A stretch of 27,986 bases of DNA from contig WELB01000005.1 of NCBI GenBank assembly GCA_009602725.1, forward strand, positions 31,479 to 59,464, read 5' to 3'. The position numbers and the translations under genes were made by a program. The DNA comes from Spirogloea muscicola (taxonomy: Eukaryota; Streptophyta; Zygnematophyceae; Spirogloeales; Spirogloeaceae). This document shows, in pieces, positions 18,415-27,741 of the stretch. How positions within the stretch are numbered: the first letter of the stretch is position 1; each line of letters starts with the position of its first letter. Below the pieces are notes generated by a model. The model had not been told where the DNA came from and did no database searches. It was given only the letters and a program-made list of their open reading frames with translations.

Positions 18415-18785
18415 GGGCTTGCCCATTGAGGATAGGGGCTGGAAAAGCCAGCCCAAAATAGAAGGAACAAAGTACGAGAAGGGGGCCAGGGGAAGCGCTA
18501 AGTCACCAAGCACAACAAGAATCAAAGCAGCTACGCATTACGCAGTAACCCCTGCTAAGCAGCCTCAGGTCAGAGAAGCTAGGCTCCTGAAAGAGGGAAG
18601 GGCTCGCCCATTGAGGATAGGGGCTGGTAAAAGCCAGCCCAAAAAGAATGAACAAAGGACGAGAAGGGGCCAGGGGAAGTACAACGAACAACAAGCACAA
18701 AACAGAAACGAAGCAGCTACGAAGCACTCAGTAACCCCTGCTAAGCAGCCTCAGGTCTGAGAGACTGGGTTCCTGAAAGTGGGTC
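18415..18785 (-). mobile_element. Two LINE 3'-end fragments in head-to-tail series
   Basis: The tail at 18415-18442 begins a fragment running to about 18594, and the tail at 18600-18627 begins another running to about 18785. Both include the 3' UTR and the last codons (QEPSFSDLRLLSRGY and the like). In the first, the usual TGA after RGY reads TGC, so the frame runs on into the UTR. Both are severely 5'-truncated. Confidence 0.75.
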
Positions 18786-19165
18786 CCCTTTCCTCACTCG
18801 TAACTCCTGAGTGGTCCATCCTCCCCCGTTCTGCCATAGCCTCTTCAGGCCCCGAAGTCGCTGCTTAGCTCGCAATTTGGCCCCTTCGAACCTTGTCAAA
18901 TTTTCCGGGCTGGCTTCTCACAGCCCTTGCCCCCATTGGGAGAGCCACTTCTTCCTGGCCGGAGCCAGAGGCAGCAGCGAGGGCTCTCAGAACTACTTGT
19001 GCTTGTTTTTCTTAGCAGTTCCCCTGGCCCCCTTCTTGTACTCTGTTCATTCTTTTTGGGCTGGCTTTTCCAGCCCCTATCCTCAACGGGCGAGCCCTTC
19101 CCTCTCAGAACTGGGGTAGGATGAAGCACTCGATAGCTGCGGTGGCGGGGGAGGAGCCAGAGAAA
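18786..19165 (+). mobile_element. LINE 3'-end fragments and shared repeat piece
   Basis: A plus-strand 3' end (CTCACTCGTAACTCCTGAG to the GGGAGAGCC tail at 18908-18953) is followed by a CCAGAGGCAGCAGCGAGGG piece. A second plus-strand 3' UTR then has its tail at 19070-19097 (one substitution, AACGGGC). The GGGGTAGGATGAAGCACT piece, also seen at about 7596, closes the stretch. No gene. Confidence 0.65.
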
Positions 19166-19186
19166 AGTGCGCGCCCATAGAGAATG

Positions 19187-19480
19187 AAGGTACGAAGAAC
19201 ATCATGAAGAGTACGAAGAACATCAAGCACAAAAAAGAACCGAAGCAGCTACGAAGCACTCAGTAACCCCTGCTAAGCAGCCTCAGGAAGAAGGGCTCGC
19301 CCATTGAGGATAGGGGCTGGAAAAAGCCAGCCCACAAAAGAATGAACGAAGGACGAGAAGGGGCCAGGGGAAGTACGAAGAACTTCAAGCACAAAAAAGA
19401 AACGAAGCAGCTACGAAGCACTCAGTAACCCCTGCTAAGCAGCCTCAGGAAGAAGGGGCTCGCCCATTGAGGAGAGGAGT
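19187..19480 (-). repeat. Tandem LINE-tail units cut at one common point
   Basis: Successive minus-strand units each end (5' side) at the same sequence, CCTGCTAAGCAGCCTCAGG, and are followed at once by AAGAAGGGCTCGCCC, the 3' terminus of the next element. Tails begin at 19293 and 19456. The repeated cut point suggests either tandem duplication of one truncated unit or repeated insertion at one site in the element's own end. Confidence 0.7.
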
Positions 19481-19610
19481 CCCCCCGCCCGGTCGGCGCC
19501 GCGGGCGGCGGCGCCGGGCCGGCCCTGGGCGGGGACCGCAGGGAGCCGGCGTGCCCCCGCCCGCTGCTCCTCCCGTTCCTACAGGGCGCGAGGGCTGCAT
19601 TCCTTCTTGG
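19480..19610. repeat. GC-rich block, copy of 7671-7810
   Basis: The block is a GC-rich sequence with CCGGTCGGCGCCGCGGGCGG and a CTGCTCCTCCCGTTCCTACA end, as in the other spacer, with several small deletions. No gene. Confidence 0.6.
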
Positions 19611-19874
19611 GCTGGCTTTTTGCCTGTGGCTTTCGCCAGGGGGATTCTTCTCCGGCAGCTAGTCTGTCGGATTTGAGGCTTCCTCACTCGTAGCTACTGA
19701 GTGGTCCATCCTCCACCCGTTCTGCCATAGCGCTTTAGGCCCCTCCGTCATTTGGCCCCTTCGAGCCTTTGTCACTTCTTTCCGGCTGGCTTTTCACAGC
19801 CCTTGGGAGAGCCACTTCCTCTATTTCCAGCCCCTATCCTCAAAGGGCGAGCCCTTCTTCTGTGAGGGGCCAGG
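19611..19874 (+). mobile_element. LINE 3' end with two tails, copy of 7840-8095
   Basis: This keeps the order of the sister block: coding remnant (GFRQGDSSPAAS-like, ending near 19700), 3' UTR, a hairpin tail near 19784-19820, and a second tail at 19827-19854 with one changed base (AAAGGGCG). A GTGAGGGGCCAGGG scrap ends it at block gamma. Confidence 0.65.
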
Positions 19875-20071
19875 GAGTTCGGCTGGAGGGGGTTTAGGGA
19901 CCAACCCACTACACAGGCAAAGCACCAGGGCATCGGCGCAGCGGAAGACAGGCCCTGTGGCGCCGCCGTCCGGCGGTGACTCCACCTCCTGGGCGCAGGC
20001 CGGCGCAGCAGGCCCCGCAGCAAGGTGCGGCGGCGGCTGCGGCGGCGAGCAGCGGCAAGGCTGCTCCTGGG
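19875..20071. repeat. Block gamma, second copy
   Basis: This is nearly identical to 8925-9122. It ends with TCCTGGG (20065-20071), which is the left target-site duplication of the adjacent LINE insertion. The sequence that follows the target site in the other spacer resumes at 22157. Confidence 0.8.
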
Positions 20072-20193
20072 AGAAGGGCTCGCCCATTGAGGATAGGGGC
20101 TGGAAAAAGCCAGCCCAGAAAAGAATGAACAAAGGACGAGAAGGGGCCAGGGGAAGTACGAAGAACAACAAGCACAGAAAAGAAACGAAGCAG

Positions 20194-21315
20194 CTACGAA
20201 GCACTCAGTCCCCTGCTAAGCAGCCTCAGGTCAGAGAGACTGGGTTCCTGGAAGCGGGTCCCCTGGCCAGAGCCAGAGGCAGCAGCGAGGGCTCTGCCTG
20301 CACGCAGGTGCAGCGCGCGGGCCATAGACCTCTGCGGCGAGACGGCCAAGCGCATGCGGTACACCTGCGCTAGCGACCCTGCTGCATGGGAGTCCACCGG
20401 CTCCCCATGGAAGCGGCGGGCAATGGAGTGACGAGAGGGCTGGTTGAGCAGCTCGAGCCACCGAGCGCCCAGCGCCCCGTGCGTATCGATGGCGATCGGG
20501 AAGAACTCGTCTTCCCGCGGGTGATCTGCGTATTTTAGCTTCTTGGCCCGAGCGGCGCAGGCTACCGCATACCCAGCCTTGGTGGCACACTGTGTTGGAT
20601 GTGAGCGGTCATAGGAGTCGGTGGTCACCACGTCCAGGAGAAGACGTGGCCCGCCTGCTGGTGAGGTGGCCACAAGGTCCACGCGACGAGCGTGGAGACC
20701 GTCGGCCCGTTGCTGGAGCGGCATGACGGCAGAGTTCTCGGCTGCCACCGAGAAGCCAGCCTCCACAAGGATGCCATGCATCGCATCCCGGAGATGGTCA
20801 TGGGCCGCTGTCCGCTCTCCGCCGTGGGAACAGCGCAGAACATGACCGGCCAGCTCCCCATGCTCGGCCCCTCGCTCGCCACATTCACACTGTTGCACAC
20901 CCTGGAGACATGGCGGCGGCAGGCCTAGGAGCCGGTGGACGGCACTGCGGAACGCCTCGTCCGGGAGTGTGAGGGCTTCATTGAGGGGGAGGGCCTGGAG
21001 CCACGCCGCGGCCCCCGGGGAGGAGGCCGAGTGGAATCGCGCGCGCCCGCGCAGGTCGGCCTCCGGGAGCTGAAGCAAGGCGGTGGTGAAGGCTGCCTTG
21101 TCCATTGCGGCTGCGAAGCGCGCTTGGACGCGCTGGTCGGCGGTGTGCGCGAGGTGCGCAATGGAGACCGCCTGACCCGCCAGGTCCGGGTGCACCGCGA
21201 GCAGCTCCTGGTGGGCGGAGCGTAGCGACGCCTGGAAAGGCAGCACACCCGTGTCTACCTCCACCACCGCCTGCTCCAGCGCACGCTGGCCGTGGACCAA
21301 GAAACGCTGGGCCAC
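20194..21315 (-). pseudogene. LINE C-terminal region: Cys/His motif and PD-(D/E)XK-like nuclease
   Basis: This open frame of about 373 codons continues the retroelement protein after the reverse transcriptase, in a different frame. The Cys/His motif CECGERGAEHGELAGHVLRC is followed by GGERTAAHDHLRDAMHGIL, then RADGLHARRVDLV and LLLDVVTTD, AKKLKYADHPREDE and FFPIAIDTHGALG. The spacing of Arg-x-Asp, a second Asp and a downstream Lys is like restriction-like endonuclease domains of early-branching LINEs; the family placement is inferred. A two-base loss at about 20209 removes the usual terminal GY-stop and gives a slightly longer end. The start is not a true start codon. Confidence 0.8.
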
Positions 21316-22070
21316 GGAGGCGGCTGGGAGGCGCCCAGCTGCCGAGGTACGCTGCCTGGCAGGAACGGACGAGCGGGCGCAAGCCGAGACCGCCGTATCT
21401 GAGGGGAAGCGTCGCCTGGTGAAGAGCGGCAGGGGACTGGGGGAAGCCCTGGTGGCGGACCAGGGCCGCCAGGCTCGTCACCATGCCTGCGTCAAAACCC
21501 GCGTACGCCGCCAGCGCCCCTGGGGACGACGGGGTGGCCCGCGTCAGATACTGGGGTCGCTCCGCAATGGCCTTGGTCAACATGGCCAAAGCCAGCTGCA
21601 TATCCTGCAGCTCGGGGAGCCGGGCCGCAGGCCGGAGGTGCTCCTCGAGGCGGGCTCGCAGCTGCCCCTCCACAAAGGACGGCGCGCCGATGGGGACCCC
21701 CAGGAGGGTGAAGCCGTTTGCGGGAGTCAGGCATCCGGGGGGCAGCGCCAGGGTGGGTGGGAGGCCGCAGGGGGACCAGGCCGCACACTTCGACGCCCGG
21801 GTGGACAGGCCGAGGGTGGCCAGCTGCCGCTCGAAGCTGACGAAGGCCGCCGCCACGTCTTCCGGAGGGCCGACCATGGTGGTGTCGTCGGCGAAGGTGG
21901 GCAGTCGGACCCCTGGATATGCCGCCGCGGTAGCCTGCAGAGCCCGGTGGTGAGCGAGCGCAAAGAAGAAGCCGGCGAGGGGGTCCCCTTGCCGCGTGCC
22001 CGCTTGGGACTGCAGGACCTCCACTTGGTCACCCCCGGTCCTCCAGAGGAGGTCGCTGGGCTGACCGTAA
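20978..22070 (-). pseudogene. Reverse transcriptase fragment of the LINE
   Basis: This minus frame encodes the palm and thumb part of a non-LTR reverse transcriptase. AGTRQGDPL (motif B) is followed by FALAHHRALQATAAA, the catalytic TFADDTTMVGP (motif C, YADD-like) and GFTLLGVPIGAP (motif D/E region). It then runs through LPLRYGGLGLRPL to SWAPPSR near 21320, beyond which the recognisable protein continues in another frame; the frame stays open by chance to 20978. A one-base shift near 22070 separates it from the NTVERACIAEEL segment (22150-22072). With motif A incomplete it cannot be active. Confidence 0.85.
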
Positions 22071-22156
22071 CCAAGCGGAAAAAGGGTACCAGGGAGGGGA
22101 AGGCGGCCCGGAGCTCCTCCGCGATGCAGGCGCGCTCCACGGTGTTGAACCCATTA

Positions 22157-22420
22157 TCCTGGGCTTCCCCGGTTCGAACTCCAGTCGAGCCTCAGCCCCA
22201 AAGCACTTCGTGCGTGCCACCCCCCCTCCCGGGGTGTGAGCGGGTCGCCCCATGGCCCGCCTTGCGGCGGGCCAAGGATCCTCCTTTAAATAGGCGGATC
22301 CTGGCGAGGGGTATTTTAGGACGGACGGGACCCGCCTCTGGGCGGACCACTTGTCAAATGGCCGGTCATGTAATGCCAACAGAGCCATGTGGCGTAAGCA
22401 AACGGCTGGTTTATTACAGG
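22157..22420. repeat. Block delta, second copy
   Basis: This begins with the right target-site duplication TCCTGGG (22157-22163) and continues as in 9116-9424. The hairpin of that block is conserved at 22254-22273. The copy lacks about 75 bases present at 9251-9335. It has a 24-26-base extra segment near 22394-22420 that is absent from the other copy. Confidence 0.75.
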
Positions 22421-23150
22421 AAGCGTCTTCTTCCCTTTCCATTCATTCTTCTGGGCTGGCCTCTCACAGCCATCGCCCCTCTACTGGAAGACTCTCTCTT
22501 CTCTCTTCTTCGTTCCCCTTCTTGCTGCTGGCATCTCACGGCCACTGCCTCACATGGGAACATCTGCTTCTTCACCCTCGGTTGTGTCCACACTCTCCGG
22601 CTTCTTAAAGGCTGCTCACTCTTCTGTAGGCTGGCTTTCACAAGAAACAGCTCATTTAACAGAGGGCGATGGCTGTGAGAGGACAGGCCAGCAGAACGAC
22701 GCGCAAACCACTACAGCACTTTCGATAATTTGTGCCAATTGGACGTTCGCATCTCTCTCGGCAACAAATGCAGGTCAGAGCGACTGGAAGGCAGAATAGC
22801 ATCGCCCTGCATAGTCCCCGGAGGCAGCATCCACAGCACTGCCTAACCGCCAAGCGCACGGCACGAGCTGCTTCTACATCCCGCTACTTACTCCGACTTG
22901 CGGCTGCTGACTCGCGGGCACTGAGCTCCCATCTGCTGTAGTCTCTTGTATAGCTGGGTGGTATTGGCGCCTCTCACCGCCTCGCCCCCTTTTGGATCTG
23001 CTTACTTACTTCTTCAGCATATTTAGCGCCCACTCGCCGAAGTCACAAGAGTGGTTGCGTGCTTCTTGCGGCCTCCGCCCCTTTCTCCCTTTCTCCGTTG
23101 TCCGTGCTGCGAGGGGCCTGCTCTCCTCCTTCAGGTGCCGCCGAGGGGCG
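22420..23150 (+). repeat. Block alpha, third copy
   Basis: This is collinear with 9424-10160, with tail modules near 22453, 22527 and 22628. The terminal LINE remnant reads RLAAADSRALSSHLL in one frame, or SDLRLLTRGH-like in the LINE frame, ending near 22923. No independent gene seen. Confidence 0.7.
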
Positions 23151-23335
23151 GAGCCAGGGCTTGGCGGGAGAGGGCGCGCGCCAGCAGGCATGGAGCCGCA
23201 GAAGGCGGCGGCGGCGGCGAGCGTGGCGGCTCGATGAGCCCCGTGGGCCGGGCGCACGGGCGCCCGGCTCGGGTCGGCGAGGCGGCGAGCCGGCCCGGGC
23301 TTTCTGCCTCGCGGGCTGGCCATGCTGCGGCGAAC
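23150..23335. repeat. GC-rich block, copy of 10160-10340
   Basis: A CGG-rich stretch precedes the divergent LINE C-terminal fragment, as in the spacer before copy B. It has small indels and no gene. Confidence 0.5.
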
Positions 23336-23745
23336 GCCGCTCAAAGCAAGGCGACGAGGTACGCCGACCATCCGGCAGGGGACGAGTTCGTACCCGTGCC
23401 GTCGACGTGCACGGGGCTCTCGGGTCCCAGTGGCTCGACCTGTTGGCCCAGCGGCGCGCTGTGTCCCGCAGGCGCGGTGAGCAGGCTGACTTCAACGCCG
23501 CTGGCTCGCTAGCTCCAGGTCAATCAATCGACAGCGCCTCTCCATCTGCCTCCAGAGGTCCATGGCCCACGCCTTGCACCTGCGTGCTGGCCGTGTCCTA
23601 GCTGCAGCCTCTGGCTTTCGTCAGGCGGAATGCTTTCCGGCTGCTAGTCTTTCGAATCTGTGGTTTTTGGCCCCCTTCAGACCTCGTCAATTCGTTTCGG
23701 GCATTCACAGCCCTTGCCCCCTTCAGGAGAGCCACTTCTCTTTCT
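23335..23745 (+). mobile_element. LINE C-terminal fragment, divergent subfamily, second copy
   Basis: The same remnant as 10340-10800: KATRYADHPAGDE, VDVHGALGSQWLDLLAQRRA, then SMAHALHLRAGRVLAAASGF. About 70 bases around the usual stop (after the SNL segment, near 23663) are missing relative to the other copy, so the coding end runs straight into the TTTTTGGCCCCCTTCAGACC part of the 3' UTR. The tail is at 23698-23743. Confidence 0.65.
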
Positions 23746-23848
23746 TCTTGGCCACTCAGGCTCTCCATCATTCGACACACACTCCACTCCCGGGGCAGTG
23801 GCTCCCCGTGCGCCGGCTCCGCCACCGCGCCGGGCCTCCTTCACGCCC

Positions 23849-23970
23849 TGTGCCTGCACTTGACCGCCAAGCAGCCGCTGACGGGGACGGTGGCTGTGAA
23901 GGAAAGAGAGTTGCATCATTGATTCGACTACCCCCGCTGTGGCCACCTCCTATTCAAAGCAGATACCATC
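23849..23970 (+). other. Conserved open block of unknown function, copy 3 (interrupted)
   Basis: The frame reads LHLTAKQPLTGTVAVKEREL, then a stop after LHH, then FDYPRCGHLLFK. The stop and a small indel after it suggest decay if the block was ever coding. Confidence 0.3.
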
Positions 23971-24665
23971 TTTTGGTTGCAATGTCCTGGTTTCTGTACT
24001 TTGCTGGAGATGGTGCACAACGTGAGGATGTGCTTTCGGCTGAGATGGGCTCGCCAGGCGGTGAAATTTGTCATTCTTGCGTCGTCGTGTGTCAGATCAG
24101 TGACAGCAAGCTCAGCTCAAGCCTTGCACCGAAAAGCTGGGCGTGCTCCGGTTGGTGGCAGAACGGCTTGGAACTTGTCGGTCAGTATCTGGGCATCACT
24201 TGGCGACCTCTACATGCTGACCCACAGTCAGTGAGCGGGTCCGCTTAAATCATTCATATCTGAGGAGGCTGCGTTTCTCTTCTTTAGCAGCTCGGCATGC
24301 ACTGTGACTTGAGTTTGTCTACACGGAAGCTGCGCTCCACATTCACCTCGGCTCTAAGGGCCCTTACGTCCTGAATGCCTTGCCCACTGTGATCTCTAAG
24401 AGCTCCCTTCTGCCTTTCCTTCTGTCGCGCCTGCGCCCCTCCTCAGTGACGTCCTTCTATCCCCTCCGTCCCACTTTCCTTCTACCTGACAGGCCCTGTC
24501 GCATTGCTTTCTGTTTGGCAGGCAGGCTTTCATCATGCCATTTTGAGACGTCACCAAGCACCAAGCTGACCTCATTACCCAACCTGCCGCCTTTACTGAG
24601 CCTTCCCTACAAGATCGAGGACTCGGCATGCTCGACTTGAGATGCAAAAGATGATTTTCATGGCC

Positions 24666-25405
24666 TTACACTCTGTTGATGGGGCTCGGAAGTTGAGTAT
24701 ACCCCGAGCATGCTAAGACTGGCACAAATCGCTCATCGGGGGGCCCTGTCCGGAGGTCTGTCACGATTGCGCGACAGGTATTGTTCTGGGAGATTATACC
24801 GCGCACGTGCTTGATGTGCAGCACGTCCAGGGTGACATGAGTATCGTCTGGCAAGAAGCTTGCGCCAGTCGCCTGCAAGCTTGATAGGCTCATTCATGCC
24901 TTCTAGCACCACCTCCCCGCTAACGGCCATCCACTTCTCTTTGTACTTCGTCCTGTTGATGAAACGGTAGGGCATGCGCTGTGCCAAGATGGGGTTGGCT
25001 ATGTGCGAGGTGGCATTCTCAGGCAGGCACCGCCGCACGTCAAACCTGTAGTCGTACAATCGGAAGTACTTGCGGTCCTTGAATTGCTCCACGATTGTGT
25101 CTGCAGCCGCGCCAAGCTGCCTCGAATTGGTCAGGCAACACGAGGCGCCTCTGGGGCGTACATCCGTCCTGGTGAGGTCAGCAGCGTAAGGTCAAACAGG
25201 GAGGGGTTCGAGGCCCTTGCCAAGAGTTGTGGGGGGGCACCACGAAGAGGTATTCGTCGCGGTCGGAGAAGAGGGTCCACTCCGACAATCCCCTAGTCCT
25301 ATACGCGCCGTCATTCAAGAATAATTGCTGGCTGTTGTACCATGCCGGATACTTGCGCTCCTCTGTCACGTCGAACAATGTCATGCGGCCATCCTCGACA
25401 TATCT
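24666..25405 (-). pseudogene. GT92 copy C, exon 7 with frameshifts
   Basis: The exon is 740 nt against 744 in A and B. A run of seven G at about 25231-25237 (six in A and B) shifts the frame just after DEYLF, and further indels follow around 25150-25200. The frame holding FKDRKYFRLYDYRF is lost again at about 24850, after WRKLLA, and the final segment (VLHIKHVRGIISQNNTCR) is in a third frame. The motif is FSDRDEYLF rather than FFDLDEYLF, keeping both aspartates. This copy cannot give a full catalytic domain. Confidence 0.85.
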
Positions 25406-27741
25406 CTACACTTGTCGAGTAGCACAGCCCACCTTTCACCACGGTGCCAGCAACTGACTTGTTTGCCAAAGCGGTGGTTACCATGCAAAGCTTGGCTGTG
25501 CGGGCGCAGGGCACATCCAAGCCCTCACCCTTCGATGCCACCAAGTCAGTGCCTAGCCCCAGCTAGCCACATGCCGCTACTTGTGGCCGCGGGTGCTATT
25601 TCCTGCATCCACGCCAGTGTCTGATCTGTGGGACATCAACAAGAGCATTGTACTTGCCTGATACAGATTCAGGAGGTCTCTTCTCATGCTGCCCTCTGAG
25701 AGGTAAAAGACAAAGTGGACGCTATTGTGCATCAGGAAATCGTGATACCGAAGCCATTCCGCCACCCTTGAGGCATAAACGGAGCCAAACATAGGAGGTC
25801 CACAGTATGAATATTTGAAGGCTGAAGGTGCCCTGCGACCGCAGGCGACGGATGATGACGGGCTCAGCAACCGGGTGAGACCAAACCTCTTTCCGATCCT
25901 GCCTCACCCGCAGCAAAAGAGGTGCCCGTCTGCCACCACAATGTGCATGGTGGCAACTGCTGTGGAGCGTGCCTGCTGGTGCCCGCCTGTGTTGGGGTTT
26001 GCAACACACCCGAAGGCTCTTCTCCGTAGACAAGCATGTACTCCAGTTCTTGGTTTTCCTCCTTCACGTATAGCTGTGGAGCAAAGCAAGCACAGCTGTC
26101 ACGGAACACAGATTGCCTGGATCTTCCAGCTGGCCTCATACTGCAGGGCCTCATTGTGAGCAGAGCGCCGCAAGTCCTCCGCAAGTGATCGACTGGGCTC
26201 AATACCTTACGAGATGCACCATGAGTAATACGAGCAGGCATATTGCCTCCGCTCAATCTGCTGGGCAGTAATGTCAGTTCACAAGCTGGCTCACATGGCC
26301 ATGGCTATGTGACCACGAGGGCTAGAGCAGGGAAATCACATTGAGGTCATGAAGTGCGAGGTACAGCTGCCCTCCTTGGGAGGCGTCAGTGTCATCTTCT
26401 GAGAATTTGCATTGTATGACCAGCGCCTCATACGGGATACGCCAAGTATTGCCTGCTCAGTGCGCCATGTAAGACGGTGAGAGGGGCAATCGCAAGCCTG
26501 TTGTGTCTTGCAATGGACGACAAGACGGGTCCAACATGAACGGCAAAGAGGCTGTAGTAGGTCTCAAGCGGCTGGCACGGCATGGTCCCTCGCGTAGTGA
26601 CTTGCACCTTGCCATCTGCTTGGCCAGATTCAGCCTGAGCAAACCAAGCCAGAATGACACTCAGCAACCCAGCAAGCGGTGAGAGGAGAGGCTGGCCACT
26701 TGCCTGCCAGCATACAGACCGCAGTTCCCCTGACGCCAAGATCGTGCAGGTACACTTCGTCTACCTGCAAACGCGACTTCATGGCATCAGCGCGCTCACT
26801 CAAGTAGCACTTCATGGCGAGGAGCTGCGTGTAGAGGCACGTCAGATGATTCACAAAAATGAAGGCCCTGCTAGTCCTGCTTGGTGAGATGCCTGGCGCC
26901 GCTCCACGAGATAGAAAAGTAAGACTCGGGCGTCGGCCATTTCTTTCAGTCAGGATTGAGGCGAATGCTCAGCCCACGCTGCCCCCGTATCTGCCTACCA
27001 TGCAACACGCTGCTTGCTGCATCTTCCGAAGGCAACGAGAATCGCTGGACACGGACCGGTTCCGTGGAGTGCGGCGCCCAGATGCAGAAGTGAACTGGAT
27101 CCCCGAATGCGTCCTGCTTGCGTGTGCCGAGCCAGCAGAAGTCACCCAACAAGGAGCCGAGGTCCGTGAGCTGGTGAAGTGGGAGCCAGCGGCCAGCTCG
27201 GCAAGCAGCAGCCAAGTTGCAGCTGGCCGCTTAGCTGCTCGTGCCATCCGACACCGTGCTCACCATCTGCTTTTGGTCCATGGCTGCCTGTCACAGGACC
27301 AAATGATGTTTGGATCCCAGCAAGTGGTCCAGTCAAGACTCACCCTCAGGCTGCTCGCGCAACTCACGAAGACAGTGAAGTTGTCGGGGCCTGTCCTGTA
27401 CGCGCTGAAGTGCACATACTCTGGCAGGGCGTCTCCCCGGCGCTTCCGCGTGGTGAAGACAGCAAGCTGGACGCCCGCCAAGGCGTGCCCGCTGTGCAGC
27501 CCGTCCTCACCACCCCGACCGAGCTCCTCGGGCAGCCCCTCGCCGGCAGCGTCGCCGGCGGCCTGCCGTTCCGCATCTCCTCGCCCGCTGTCTGCGGCGG
27601 AGTCTGTGGTCTGCGGGGCGCCGGCGGGTGGTTGCGACAGGGCAGCTGCTGCTGTCAGCACCGCCGGTGAGCGTGGCGCGCAGTCGGGCAGAGAGGCGTC
27701 CAAGAAGGGGCCGCGCCGGGCGCCGATGACCGAGCGAGGTG
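24666..27741 (-). pseudogene. GT92 galactan-synthase-like glycosyltransferase, copy C (frameshifted)
   Basis: Exons on the minus strand are: 1, 27741-27344; 2, 27113-27057; 3, 26764-26704; 4, 26452-26340; 5, 26073-26006; 6, 25832-25658; 7, 25405-24666. Exons 1 to 6 are open in frame. Exon 1 has 2 + 396 nt and shows an Ala-rich segment before YVHFSAYRTGP. An ATG lies in frame just upstream of the assumed acceptor, at 27763-27761, so exon 1 could also start there. A possible upstream exon could end at a GTGAGT donor (27932-27927). Exon 7 is broken in at least two places. The intron structure, including GC donors of introns 3 and 6, is kept. Family function is as for copy A, inferred only. Confidence 0.8.

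Larger units (their letters stand above)
20072..22156 (-). mobile_element. 5'-truncated LINE-like retrotransposon with 7-bp target-site duplication
   Basis: This is the longest element copy in the window (2085 bp). In sense order from 22156 it starts inside the reverse transcriptase (DNGFNTVERACIAEEL), so the motif A catalytic aspartate and everything upstream are lost. It continues with motif B (AGTRQGDPL), motif C (TFADDTT), a thumb-like region, then the Cys/His and nuclease domains. The 3' UTR ends in the hairpin GGGCTGG/CCAGCCC (20116-20097 region) and the GGGCGAGCCCTTCT end at 20072. TCCTGGG flanks both sides (20065-20071 and 22157-22163), and the empty site exists at 9116-9122. The coding sequence has two frame changes, near 22070 and 21320. 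Confidence 0.9.

Noticed and set aside
18415-20103. Regularly repeated 28-base motif as a CRISPR array
   Set aside because: Orientation alternates, spacing is irregular, and the motif is the 3' terminus of a LINE.
22394-22419. GTAAGC...ACAG, a 26-base segment in block delta that looks like a tiny intron absent from the other copy
   Set aside because: It is far too short for a spliceosomal intron and lies in non-coding repeat. A small indel is simpler.
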